This document shows positions 48,230 to 59,904 of a stretch of 64,000 nucleotides of DNA, piece after piece (position 1 is the first letter of the stretch; each line of letters opens with the position of its first letter). The translations under genes were made by a program, and so were the position numbers. Source of the DNA: Scleromitrula shiraiana. Taxonomy: Eukaryota; Ascomycota; Leotiomycetes; Helotiales; Sclerotiniaceae. The notes below the pieces were generated by a model that saw nothing but the letters and a program-made list of their open reading frames with translations, did no database searches and was not told the origin of the DNA. Location of the stretch: positions 1,612,001 to 1,676,000 of the forward strand of contig JABELC010000002.1 of assembly GCA_028455995.1 (NCBI GenBank), read 5' to 3'.

Positions 48230-49293
48230 TCGTGATTCCAGAGTTGTCCCTCGGAGACGAAACGGAAAGGAAAGCAACAAGCTTGTGAGCCGTGCAGAAA
48301 GGCAAAGATTGCTTGTGATCATACTTTACCTGCATGTGATAGATATAGGAGAAAGAAAACTCCAGCAAAAAGCATTTATATCACGGCGCCAATAACTCGT
48401 CGAGTCATTTGTTTACCTGCCAGTGCTACTCCAAAGCAAAGGATCTGAACTATAGCCCGCCCGCCCACCTCGAACATTTCTAGTGAAATCCCCACCCACA
48501 AATGAACCCTTACAATACAATGCCCCGAGAGCAGACCACCCACTGAATCTGGCCGGATCCAATCGGGTGGTTTCTTCGGACCGGCAAACTTCTCCGCGGT
48601 ATTCGTCGAGAATTCCGTATATTGGTAGTGATGTATAGCTCTCTGATGACTCCGATACTCTTCCATCTTACGATTCTCTCTAATCCCCAAACTTTCTCAT
48701 GCCAGGCTTGTATCACCGCTCATGACGGTCGTAAGAATCATGTTCTTAGCCAAAAGACTTACCATGATAACGTTGATGTAGTCCATATAGTTCGATAGTG
48801 TGATGCATGTCTGCACACAATCTTTTAATTCCAGAACAAAGCGTCTCCTATCTCTCCTCTGAGTAATGAAGAACCCCTAGACATTGAGGATGACGCACTT
48901 CTTCAAGACCCAGAAGAAATAAAGAAAGCGGTTGAAATGTTACACGCCAATGGCTGGAACCAAGATGGCCAATTTCACCCATCAACATATCCACGCGCCC
49001 ATGGATTTCTCTCCATCGTCTCCAACGAACCACTCGAGGTATCACTAGGCGATCCCAGCAAATGCACAAGTGAACGTATCACATCCGTTCTCAATCGTCT
49101 TCAGCAAACATATGGCAGCTTTCCCGATTCCATCCAATACAGGCCATCTGATGCATACTCCCCTTGCGTGACCGATGGCACGCTATACCGCCGCATTTGC
49201 TTGCGTCTCGCGTTTCTCGAACACCGTCTCACTCTCGAAAGGCTCGCCCTCGCTCACGCCCACGCCCACAAAGCTCGCATTCTCAATGGATAG
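48230..49293 (+). pseudogene. Decayed Zn2Cys6 transcription factor
   Basis: Three separated pieces of one family lie in order. At 48284-48385 is a binuclear zinc cluster reading ACEPCRKAKIACDHTLPACDR. Its first four cysteines are intact, but the fifth is Tyr (TAT) and the sixth is Ser (AGC). At about 48565-48627 is the mid-region signature GGFFGPANFSAVFVEN, followed within a few codons by a stop. From about 48833 to 49293 an open frame contains DDALLQDPEEIKKAVEMLHANGWNQDGQF and TSVLNRLQQTYGSFPDSIQY...LYRRICLRLAFLEHRLTLERLAL, like the C-terminal half of the fungal transcription factor domain. The pieces lie in different frames and I find no intron set that joins them. The last piece alone could still be translated. 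Confidence 0.68.
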
Positions 49294-49782
49294 TCTATGA
49301 GTGGCTGTGCTCTCGAGATCCTTCGATCGACAGTCCTATTATGGGTTCGGCGCGATCGTTTCGTCCAACACCATCATGATTATCATCATGATTATGATTA
49401 TGATCATGATTGGATGCTAATATGCTGGGGTATTATACCTTCTAGCCGAGTAGTGTATTACGTATCAAGATATAAAAACAACCGAAGACACCCAATACAT
49501 CTCAAGGATCAGAGATCCCCAAATCAGAAATAGTTCAGCACTTATTTGTCATTGCTGGTTGGGTTCTTGGAATGGGTCGGATCGGGGGCTGGGAATTATT
49601 TGTTGTGTGGGAGGATGTGGAAACTGGTGATGAAATTCCTGGATCGGGTTGGGAACTAGAGTTCTAGTGGGCAATTGGAGGGAGGGGGGGGGGGGGGCAA
49701 AGATATGAAGATAATGGGTTTGGGGGCGTTTGGTGATTTGGATTGGAGTAGGGGCCCATGGATGAATCTGGATGGACTAACT

Positions 49783-49831
<49 letters not shown>

Positions 49832-50563
49832 TAAATATAGCAACAGAAATCGAATCACTTGACATAACACGTTTACATTTTGGGCTCGTCCCAAATTTCC
49901 ATATAATAAGAATGAGGATAATACCAATCATTACCGGCATCCTATGCCATTTAAATCCGATTATTCGGTACACGACTATCACCCCCTACGATATCAGACT
50001 ACTACTCATATCATTTCATTTCATTCAAATCCCAGGTTGATGATCAATATTTAAACGGCATTTTTATTCCATCCCACCTTACTATCTGTATATACAAGCC
50101 ATACCTAGCTAAATATATTCCATTCCCTCCCAATCGAAGATATACTATGCGTAAAAGAATAGATATATAAAGTCCCTCCCCTACTGTAACTCTATTCATA
50201 AAAGGGAAAATCCGTCATCAATCCATGCATATATAATCATCCATAGCCATATCTCATTTCATTACCGTCATTAACACCATACTCCTCTCTAGATATATAT
50301 CGTTTATTACGTACGTCGTGTCGAGTCAATTGTTGCTTTTTAAATTTTTGAATTTATTTTCGTGAAGAGTATCTGTTTCTCATATACGGAGGTTGTTTTA
50401 TCGCTTAAACGCAGTATCGGAGCGTCTTCGTTCTTCGTTCCCCATAGTTTTATGGTTGCCACTTTAATCCGTCCTATGGGATCTAATAGAATAGAATGCT
50501 CCGCAAGTCTAGTGACAGTTCGTCCGTTAAAGAATCCATCATGAATTAGATGTTGTCCAGTCA
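49294..50563. other. Intergenic between Zn2Cys6 relic and KRE6-like gene
   Basis: No gene. It holds a G homopolymer near 49684-49697, a GAT microsatellite at 49783-49830, and AT-rich DNA with the KRE6-like 3' UTR near the end. Confidence 0.6.
49783..49830. repeat. GAT trinucleotide microsatellite
   Basis: Sixteen GAT units. On the minus strand they give the His- and Ile-run frames seen there, which are not genes. Confidence 0.9.
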
Positions 50564-53140
50564 TCAGCAACCCATAAGGGTATTTTTCGGCCAATCATAA
50601 CCTGTTTGATTCCAAGCCTATAATAAAATCTCATTAGTATTCTGGTACCAAACCTCTCGACTTTATCGATTCCAATTCAATATTGGAGGCATAGAAAGAA
50701 ACCTACCGTTAGATTAGGATTCATATAAGCCGTCGGATGCTCCTTTATATACTGCGTAGTCGGATAACCCGGCGGATCACAAGTCAAGAGTGTCTGCCCC
50801 TTCTTCTGATATATACGAACATAATCTATATGCATAGTAGTTGGAAACTTCAAGTCGCCGATCAGAATCTGGGACCAAGCACCGCTGATCCCTAAGTTCA
50901 ACACCATGCTCATGGGTTCTTCGGACGTTTGTCGAGCCCCTACGTTACCATTTGGGCCAATGGCTCGTCCGTCCATCATGAAGGTTTGATCCTCTCCTAC
51001 AAACCAGGCGATCTTTCCCTCATCTGTGCCAGGTATATATTCAAATGCGTACTTTTGGTACGCGTTTCCGTCATACCAGGCATTATTCAAAAGAGTGGTA
51101 CCTGAGATAGCCTGTTGTAAAGGTCCCCCGCAATAGGAATTCATAGATGTAGTTTCATAGTTAGGAATTTGTAGGAAATCAGGATTAGGTCGCCACCAAA
51201 TGTCGAAAGGAGCAACCTGGAAACTTTGTGTCACGACACCAATACGATTGTTGGGATCAACAGACGCTTCTAGAACATCGATTTCGGGGGCACCGCGGCC
51301 GGTGCCAGGACTAGGATGATCCGCACCCTTGCAGCTACAGCTGGAGAGCTTTTGTCCGGGAAGATATGACAATCCATCGGGTGAAGATTGGTTGGGGGTT
51401 ATTCCCAAGTCACACTCGTTATAGGTATAAGGCCATACTCCTTCAGTTGTAGCTTTATAACCTGGTCGACCTAAATTTCCCATACTCCAGACACCAGGCC
51501 AGAGCCCAGGTATACCAGATGGTCCGGCTAAAGAGACAGATACTTCCATCACACCACCTTTGAAGCATAGCTGATTCCAACTGTTTAGCATCCCGGAACG
51601 ATATCCAAGGTTGTGATTTGCGAATGCATCCATTCGTAACTGCAACGTACCATTCCCAGTTGTAACTGCATCTGGATCTTTTTTTATATAACGTTAGTAT
51701 TGCTTCATCCATGATCTTCTGATGAGTGACTATAAGTTAGGAAATCCCTGACTCACCATACCATTCCATATCTTGCGTAGCCCCATACCAAAGGTTTGGG
51801 GCAGTCCAAAATGGATCATCTCCAGGGAAGAAAGTCCTGCCATCATCGTTGAATTCATCACTAAATACTAAATTCAAAGTCGATCCATCAAAAGTGCTTG
51901 TTCTAGTCATAGCATCATCCGGCGTGTCTGGATCCACCAAACTTTTTCTTACGTTCTTCAAAAGAGAATACGTATTCTATGTTCCATTGAGTCAGCTGTT
52001 GAAGATCCGCCAAAATCAGGAATTCAAAATATTCTGCTTCACTTGAAGCAACGAAGTGATTCAGAAAGCAAAGAAAATCCACAACTTCCTTACATTATTA
52101 ACATGGGCCCACGCAGGTCCGTAGTCTATTGCATTACCATCCCCTCCACTTCCATTCCCCGGGTATATCTTCGTCGAGAAAGTCAGAACCGGTAACAGGA
52201 TAAATAGGCACAACAGCCCAATGACTAAGAAAACTCCCCCAAGCGCTGAAACCAAAGACCTTCTCTGGAACCACTCTGACCACTTAGGTTTATAGTTCTT
52301 GTCGTCATCATCGTTTGGCATGTGAAACTCATCGTCATCCTCTATCTCATCATTATATAATATAAAGCCATTTTCTCCCCCAAAATATGGATCGAATGCA
52401 CCAATACTATCATCGGGGTAGCTCCACTTCTCAGGATCACGTATTGAATTTGCAGCTGAATCTCCAAAGGGATTTCGTTCCGTCGTCGAAAGAGATAAAT
52501 CAGATGCTCGGGCTGCTAATAATGGCACAATTGATCCAGAAGCCCTAGATTGTAAACTTGAAGAAGACCTGGGGTAGCGGGAATAATCTCGACCTAAATC
52601 CTGTAAATACTTTGGCGTATCTGCTCGTTGCACTTCCTCCATTTGCGGCCCGATACCCGCCGATTTCTGCCGCAGAAGCTGCTGAGGAGTACTCAAAGTC
52701 TTCTCCCTTCTCCTTTCCCGTCCGCTTCCTTGTGTATTTCCACTAGATGTAGAGGGGATTTCCCCAGACGACGATGAATCTCTAGGTGAAACATTGACCC
52801 CCAATCCACTTTTAGCTTCATCGCTAATGCTACTAACAGAGGTTGACGAGGTTGATGGGTTCAATGGCGACGGAATTACAGGTAGGTAAGATTTTCGTTT
52901 TATGCTTAGCAATGATGCTCTTTTCTCAGCAACTGGAGGTTTTGAAGTGCTTGGAATTCCTTGCGAGCTGGACCCAGGAGCATCATGTATAGGGCTGGGA
53001 GATCGAAGGGGACCGATGTTGTTCTTTGCTTCTTGTGCTAGATTGGACTTGACAGTTTGTGAAGTGTTTACAGAAGGTTGTGAGCTAGTATTTGAAGGAT
53101 TTTCTGGGGACGGGACTGGTTTCTGTAGTGGCAGCATCAT
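50564..53140 (-). CDS. KRE6: KRE6/SKN1-type GH16 beta-glucan synthesis-associated membrane protein
   Basis: Exons 53140-52094, 51976-51757, 51677-50707 and 50617-50564 encode 763 residues. A 295-residue Ser-rich cytoplasmic N-terminus carries an acidic stretch (NDEIEDDDEFHMPNDDDD). One signal-anchor helix (about 297-319, LVSALGGVFLVIGLLCLFILLPV) makes it a type II protein. The lumenal GH16 domain reads DPDTPDDAMTRTSTFDGSTLNLVFSDEFN, DPFWTAPNLWYGATQDMEWYDPDAVTT, MLNSWNQLCFKGG, LWPGVWSMGNLGRPGY and the catalytic EIDVLEA. The C-terminus AWNQTGYDWPKNTLMGC comes from the last small exon. Kre6/Skn1 are needed for beta-1,6-glucan in yeast. The role in moulds is less clear but wall-related. Confidence 0.95.
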
Positions 53141-54995
53141 ATATCTCTTCTGAACGTCCAGGTTGCTATGGATGGCAAAGAAGCCTATGGGAACCTTATA
53201 CTAAGCTAAATCAAGCAGACGTAGAGGTTCTTGCCCAGACCACGCGAATGATGTTTTCAATGAGAGGTTTTAATAAAAAAACATCTAGTAGTGAATGTCG
53301 AAGATTGAACGAGAGTAAATTTTGACAATCTTATGATAACAAATTGCTTATTGCGGTCCTTCGTGGACTGCCCAAGCTTAAGCTCAAGTTTTCATTTCTA
53401 ATTATATACAATGATTGCATATGCGGACAGTAAACTCGATTGACGAGGCTGTGCACCAACAAAGAAGCAATTCGATGATTGAGTTCAGATATCGATTACT
53501 ATATTTTGATGACGAAAGGTTGAGGAATGTAGAAAGTGCCCAACGATTGGCTGATAAGAGAATATCTCCCCGGAGTCAATGCTTATCAAAACCCTGATGA
53601 ACGAACGGAATAAAATATTGAAACGAATGAATTTCTATATTGTGCTACTTACGAGTATTGCTAGTAGATAATATAGAATGAATGAATGATAAGAAAGCGA
53701 CAGTTGGGATTGAGGTAAATGGAGAAGTAAAGGAAATGAAGACTGAAAGGAAAGGAAAGGAAAGAGAGAGAAAAGAGAGAGAAAAGAGAGAAAAGAGAGA
53801 GAAAACAAGATAACGAGCGCAGGTGATTGATTAAGCTGCCAAATACGATTATTCCAAGCGAAAAAATAAAAATAAAAATAAAAATAAAATATCAAGTAAC
53901 TGCAATCATATCTATCTATCGTATCCCAGTTCCGTAACGCCAATCAAATATCTTGCGCCATAGTGAAGTTATGCACGTGTCACTTGACGAAACCAAAATC
54001 GGATTCAATGATATCTTATGATTGTATGTCAACATCAGACTATTTGATATGAGTTTTTCCAGAAAAATAATTGTAAAGATAGAAATGAATGAAAAACATT
54101 CAATCATTAGAATTGCTATACTAATAATTTATTACTCTACAAGAAGCAGGAAGCAAACAACTCAAGGGAGAAAAGATGAGTTAAAGGAGGATAGTGATTT
54201 GTGACAGTCACAAGCCCAACTGTATTCTGCAGAAAAAGATGGAAGTTCCGATCATGCCAGGGGCCGTCGGTGAAATTGCGAGATAATAATAATAATAATA
54301 ATAAATGAATGTAAATCCAATGCATTGTCAAGGTTCATAAGCCACTAGCGAATGGTTTGTACTCTTGTACTTTATTTGGATAGGTACATAGAAAACGACA
54401 GGAACGATGTATGCGTTCATAGGTACATACTCGCTATCGAATATTTTGCATGGCATTCTCTCTCTGAAAGTCGCATATTCTTTGCATTTCGGACAAACAT
54501 CTCTGACTTGTTCATTTATATCAGTCTAGTATTCCGGTGCCACCCCCAAATTGATTACTCTGCCGAATTCCTGCAATTACAAGCTTAATTCAATCTCCAA
54601 TCTGTCGTCTGTGGCGCTTCCCGTTAAACCCAGCCATCTCCCTCCCATGTACTTCATGCTTCATACTGCTTCATTTGCGTCGACTGTTCCGTACATTATA
54701 TTCTTGTACACTCCACCAACACATCACTGCAATCCAGCCCCTTCTTCTTATGGTTATATGGACGAGTACTGGGATAGCTGGGGTAATACGACCATTGCCC
54801 GAATTCGGTGAATGGATACGAGCTTTTAACCCCGGTACTTCTTCAGCGTGTCTAAATCCCTAACAAGTAACGTGAACCATATTCTCATGTTGAACACATC
54901 TATAATATATGTAACCTCGCAATGACCAATCAATACAATTAAATTGTCCCATTTTCGCGTTCTTCGTCTTCATGGACCTAGCTAGCCGTTAACTG
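53141..54995. other. Intergenic upstream of KRE6-like gene
   Basis: About 1.85 kb. No gene supported. GGAAA and AGAGA purine-rich repeats lie at 53735-53812, AAAAT repeats at 53862-53890, and an AAT run at 54284-54304. Confidence 0.6.
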
Positions 54996-56153
54996 TCAGC
55001 CAGAAAAGACCGCCTTCTGGTGATCGGCTACTGCTCCAGGCCTCGCGATATCATCTTCATCGTCAAAGCCAATGATTCCCTTTAGGCTATTCAGTTCTTT
55101 TTGCAGATTCTTGATCCCTCCCTGAAGACCGCTCATCAGGGCAAAAATCTGCCTTTGTGTGTTCTTAGGATATGTGTCGATGACAGGCTCGTCAGCAGGA
55201 TGAGAGTTGGTGATGGAAGCGGGTTCTCCAGTCGTATTAGTTTTAGGGCCATTGTGTAAAGACGGGATCGGAAATCTAGGTCGATTTGGTGGATAATAGC
55301 GTGGACGAGACATTACTATAGGAGCCGCTGCCTGTGTATTTTGGTGTGTTTGTGAATTCCTCGTTGCTTGATCTTCATCGACATGTTCCTGATCTGCTTC
55401 TTCGCGAGCTATTTGAGCCTGGAGCATTGAGTCCATATCGGCGTCTTCTGTGGGTTCCTCCCTTGATACCCTCATCGGCGGTCTCGGTATGATCGGGAGA
55501 GCTGGGTAAGGGCTAACATACTGAGCGAAAGACCCAAAATTTGCAAGTTCCTCCTCGAATTTTATAGCACTTCGCTTCCGTTTACGATCTGGATTAAATG
55601 TATATCTCAAAGCCCGGGCATCTTGGTCTCCTATTATTCAAATAAAAATTAGTAAACTGTTCTCCTCTCTGGATTGCAAAGAGAAGTTATACACACCCAA
55701 GGATTGTATCCGCAAACTGCACTTGTTGCCCTTACTCGTAAATATACAAGTTGCGCAAGCTCCCTGAAACCAATTGTCCAATACAATACAAGCAGAGAAT
55801 CTTCCAAATCCTTGCGCGCAATGTGTGCATGGATTCTGTACAATTCTTCCTCTCGTAGCCACCATGCATGCGCCTCTTTGCTGGACTCGTTGACTATCTG
55901 TAGATCTTTCTGGAGGCAATGATTGGTTCGGTCGCCAGGGAAGATCGCGCATCTCTGGAAGTAAACTAATGCGATCCAGAAAAGTTGCTGATTTATGACT
56001 CGAAGTTGGCGTTGAAGTTGAATTTGTTGAGATGACCCTACAGTTTGCATCTATGACGCCGTTCGATGATGATGATGGCTGCGATCGCGTCCGTGATCCA
56101 TTGGGTTCATTTGGAGTTTGAGACGAGGGATCACCATTACTGCGAGTCTCCAT
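54996..56153 (-). CDS. DUF3716-type seven-cysteine protein, paralogue A
   Basis: Exons 56153-55697 and 55630-54996 give 363 residues. The ATG at 56153 (METRSNGDPS) is the first in frame. The core is a cysteine module, C96-x12-C109-x2-C112-x9-C122-x10-C133-x2-C136-x8-C145, within CMVATRGRIV, PCTHC, FSACIVLDNWFQGACATC and NKCSLR. A segment DLPWRP lies just before it. The C-terminus carries PKNTQRQIFALMSGLQGGI then LQKELNSLKGIIG, a probable helix or short coiled coil. The module resembles the fungal DUF3716 family and could bind zinc; its function is unknown. The spacing of all seven cysteines equals that of the adjacent paralogue B. A basic stretch (DRKRKRSA) could be a nuclear signal. Confidence 0.8.
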
Positions 56154-56560
56154 GATTAAGAGATGTTGTTTTTTGATACGCGGTCTGGATTTTGTTTGAT
56201 ATTGATACAAAAGAGCTGCAGAATTGATGATGATGTGGATAAGCCTAAAATAAATTCTTATCGGATCTCTACTAGCTTACACCAATACAGCTGTAATTCG
56301 TACCCATGTATTATTCCATGTAGGTTTCCAATCATCTCTTTCTTTAAATAATCTCTAATCACAAGGGCAAGATACACGGTAGTTTTCTACTCTACTGTTT
56401 ACATTCTCTTTTTTTTTTTGTAAACTTTATTTATTTTTCGTCTAGTTATGTTTTCGTTTAAAACCATCGATTGCATCTTGATTAGGTACAGTTATACTCG
56501 CTATTCTACACATATGTACTTTCAGCAATAAGAATTACCAAAGGAATGATCACTATTGCG
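56154..56560. other. Spacer between the two seven-cysteine paralogues
   Basis: About 400 bp containing the promoter of paralogue A and the 3' end of paralogue B. No other feature is seen. Confidence 0.5.
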
Positions 56561-58089
56561 TCAATTATCATCATCAATTCCAAGTGCCTTCTTCAAAGAC
56601 TCAAGTTCCCGGTTCAGGTGATCAATACCTCCCTGTATACCACTAATTATACCATAGATTTGTCGTTGTTTGTTCTTAGGTAAAGTATCCATCAGTGAAG
56701 TTGATGGCGTCTGCTCTTTCACAGCTGAGCTCTCTTGCTTCTCTTGTCTTTCTGGCTCTAAGGTACTTGGTCGATGGGTGCCATTCTTCTCCAGTAATTG
56801 CTGATCTAAAAATTGCTTCAAAGACGTGGTTGGAGCTTGAGATTGAGGACGCGATGATGGCTGAGACTGTAATTGCGGTTGAGCTTGTTGAGCTTGAACT
56901 TGCGGATTGAGTTTAGGTGATGACTGTAGTGGTGACGGTTGAGCTTGCATCTGAGGCTGTGGTTGAGCTTGAACCTGAACCTTCTTCTCAGATCGTTGTT
57001 GTGGTGGAGGATGTGACTGATTTACAGTTGACCAGCTGTTAGTAGCATGCCTGGTTGTTATTGACTGGGGAGTACTGGTGCGCGAAGAAACATTTCTAAG
57101 ACCATGCTCTTCGTTGGGTGTTGAGGCATTGCGGCCAAGTGCACTTCGCGAAGTACTGCTCCGTGTATTATTCGGTGTGGAAGCATTGCGCGTAGTCTCC
57201 CTCAAAGAAACTGGAGAATTAACAGATGCCCACGGGCTTGAATATTGGCTCAATGATCGTGGTGGCCGTCCACGTGCTCTTGCAGAACCCAAACCTTGAT
57301 CTAAAACAGGAGGTTCCGTCCAGCGTGGTGGCTCCTCTACTCGCATCTTCTTTGCTGGCGGGCCTGCCGAATTGACATCTTGAGCGCGCTCCTTAGACAA
57401 GTTGGATGCTGGTGTATTGTTCGATAACTGTAAATTTTGGCCTGCTGGTGATTGGATAGCTGGACTTAACGTATCGACATCTACATCGAAAAATGATTAG
57501 CAAATTAAAAAGAAAAAGTTCTATAGCTTTCCATACCTTCATCATTTGTCTTAATGCTGCAGCGATTTGGTCTACCGCTTAATTGGCAACTCGCGCATGC
57601 TCCCTTGAAATAACCTTCCAAAGCGATACACTCCGTAAACTTTCCTCTGCCATTGGCACAGGAATTGCAAGGGGTATCAACAATATTTCCACGAGTTGCA
57701 AGTAAACAGCCAAATCGAATTTGTTTTCTGCGCGAATCTCCTCCCACCTCGAGTTCAGAACCGGCTTCGACAGTATCTCGGAATGGCAAAGTGCGCTTCT
57801 CTGGCATCATTTGTAACCTTTCTTCCATTGTCGATGTGGTTGGATCTCTATATGCTATTTGATTGAGATACGCTGGCCTTGTGAAAATTGAGTTCTTTTG
57901 CGTATCAGCGCGCGCGTCGGCAGCTCCGTCAGCCAGTTCGGGTTCTGGGGATTCGAGGTTTTGCGAAGTCTCCACCGCGTCTTGAACTTCGTTTTCGATA
58001 TCAGATCCTATTGAATCTGGAGATGATGGTGGCGAAGAATCTTCATCGCCTTTTACAACAATGGTATCATCTGCAGTTTTTCGTACCAT
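56561..58089 (-). CDS. DUF3716-type seven-cysteine protein, paralogue B
   Basis: Exons 58089-57537 and 57480-56561 give 490 residues. The cysteine module is C128-x12-C141-x2-C144-x9-C154-x10-C165-x2-C168-x8-C177, within CLLATRGNIV, PCNSC, FTECIALEGYFKGACASC and NRCSIK. RTLPFRD precedes it, as DLPWRP does in paralogue A. A central low-complexity region holds repeated RNASTPN and a Gln/Pro-rich tract (QVQAQPQPQMQAQ). The C-terminus reads PKNKQRQIYGIISGIQGGI then LNRELESLKKALG. Intron position (directly after the cysteine module, phase 1) is the same as in paralogue A, which supports tandem duplication. AKKMRVEEPP is a possible nuclear signal. Function unknown. Confidence 0.82.
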
Positions 58090-59007
58090 CTTGTTGTCGC
58101 AAAAAGAATGCGAGAGTAATCAGTTGGTTGGCGATATTTTAAAAATGGAAGATAAATCGGGTCCTGTTAATCCTTGCAATACTGTTGAAATAGTCGCGCT
58201 TATCTTATCAAGGTAATATTCCTTGCGATGGTAAGAAATTATACTTTGTATTGTGTGATATTTCCTCAAGCTTAAAATCAAGGGTTTTCTCGGGGATGTG
58301 GAAAGTTGAAAGTTGTAAGTTGTAAGTAAGTGTGGTGGAAAAAAGCTGAACTGAACGAGGAACGGGTTTAATAAAAAATTATGTAATGGTATAGAAAGCG
58401 AGATTCTAATCTTGATTTTTAGACTAATTAATAATGAGTTAAGTACGGGAGGTACTCATCTAGGCAGGCGCCTATTCGCTGATTATTATGTGGAATTGTG
58501 ATTACGAAGGCGAAGGTAGTAAGTAATAAGTAGCACCATCTAGTCATTATTCACTTTCCCATTTCTACATGATTCATTTTAGCACTTCAAGCTTTTAGTT
58601 CTATTGTTAGTGCACACCTAAGCATTCTCGGTATTGTAATACCTACATAGTGCATACTTGGTAGTTACTACTTAGGTTAGTTACTAGTTACCTATATAGT
58701 AGGTAGTCACTGTCTAGGTACTATTTATTTCAAAGTTGTACACCTGGAGACATACGTTAGGCAAATACCGGTACGATACTAGGCGATGCTACTGAGTAGC
58801 GGAACCTCGGCACAAATTTAGATCGATTTTCCTCAGATGTATACAGTTAATGAATCATCTACTCTGCTTACTAGTCAAGACTCGAAATGTATAATATTAA
58901 TCATAACTCATTGCGATCTAGTAATTCATAAATGAAATGGTGAAGAGTGTTCAGCTGTGTAATGGTTGGTACTGTACTATACAAATATCCATAGATAAAA
59001 CAAGCTC
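58090..59007. other. Intergenic, about 0.9 kb
   Basis: No gene seen. It contains the paralogue B promoter and short TACCTA/TAGGTA direct and inverted repeats at 58640-58725. Confidence 0.5.
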
Positions 59008-59904
59008 CTAGTCATTTTTAGATTGCTTGTTAACCGAGTCCAAACGTTTCTTCTCATCTTGAAGCTCCTTCTGAGCCTTTATATCTTTTTCAACCTGCCA
59101 AACAGCTCGATCGAGTTCAACTTGTAGTTCAGGTATATTGAGTGTAGTAGCAATTCGTTTTCCATCTGAAATTTGGAGTAGCATCGTTTCAAGCGCTGGT
59201 TCATTCGGGGCCGATGTGGGGCCGGAGGAGGGGGTTGTTGATTTCGTTACTGGAAACTTTCGCCTAGAGTACAGCTCATTCAAAATTTTGGACGGCTTGT
59301 TGACTATAAGCTTCTCGTCCAGAAGAAATTCTATATGCTGTGATCCTTTCAGAGCTTTCCAATGACTGTATGCACGAAAGGAGAGGTAAAAAAAGGGAAG
59401 ATTCGGGATTCTAGCCGGTGTTAGCTTAAGCACTAACTCTCTAGTTAATGTCCTGGTCGGTACTTACAGAGGGATAAGACCGAATGGAGCAGCAATAGGC
59501 ATTCCAGCAATTGACCATAATAGCCTTGATTTGTGCAGTTGCTGTCTTTCTGTGCCCAACGACCTCAGAGCCTCTGCGACCCTACTCTCGGGAATAATCG
59601 TCGATGGAAATGAGACCTCAATTTTACTTTTGCCTTTTAATTCTTCGTCTTTGCGGCGCTTGGATAGAGGTGGAATCGATTTCAACCCCCATTCTTCATA
59701 CGGTATTCTCTTGAGTGCCTTGTTCCCTAGATCAACCACTTTTTTCTGCCATCCTGATTCCTTCTTCTCCCAACCAAGCCAAACATCATTTGCCTTTCCC
59801 GTTATCTTGTCCAACAGTGAAACCTCATTTGTAGTTATTATATTTAGTCGTTGACAATAGATGAGGGTTCGGCGCGTTGAAATAGGAATTAGGAAGAGAT
59901 GCAT
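59008..59904 (-). CDS. Mitochondrial K+/H+-exchange-related protein
   Basis: Exons 59904-59468 and 59410-59008 give 279 residues. The start MHLFLIPISTRRTLIYCQR is the family hallmark. It continues with DKITGKANDVWLGWEKKESGWQKKVVDLGNKALKRIPYEEWGLKSIPP, then a hydrophobic stretch (LLWSIAGMPIAAPFGLIPLIP) that spans the intron, and FYLSFRAYSHWKALKGSQHIEFLL. The C-terminus is a charged coiled coil (ELDRAVWQVEKDIKAQKELQDEKKRL). Members of Pfam Mit_KHE1 are mitochondrial inner-membrane proteins linked to K+/H+ exchange in yeast. Whether they are the exchanger itself is not established. Confidence 0.9.

Noticed and set aside
49656..49982. Minus-strand frames with His and Ile runs
   Set aside because: Artefact of the GAT microsatellite; no start context or conserved sequence.
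51950..51980. Possible frameshift at the KRE6-like second exon
   Set aside because: A recount of the A-run using an overlapping frame gave four bases, and the junction is then in phase with NNNTYSLLKNVRKSL.
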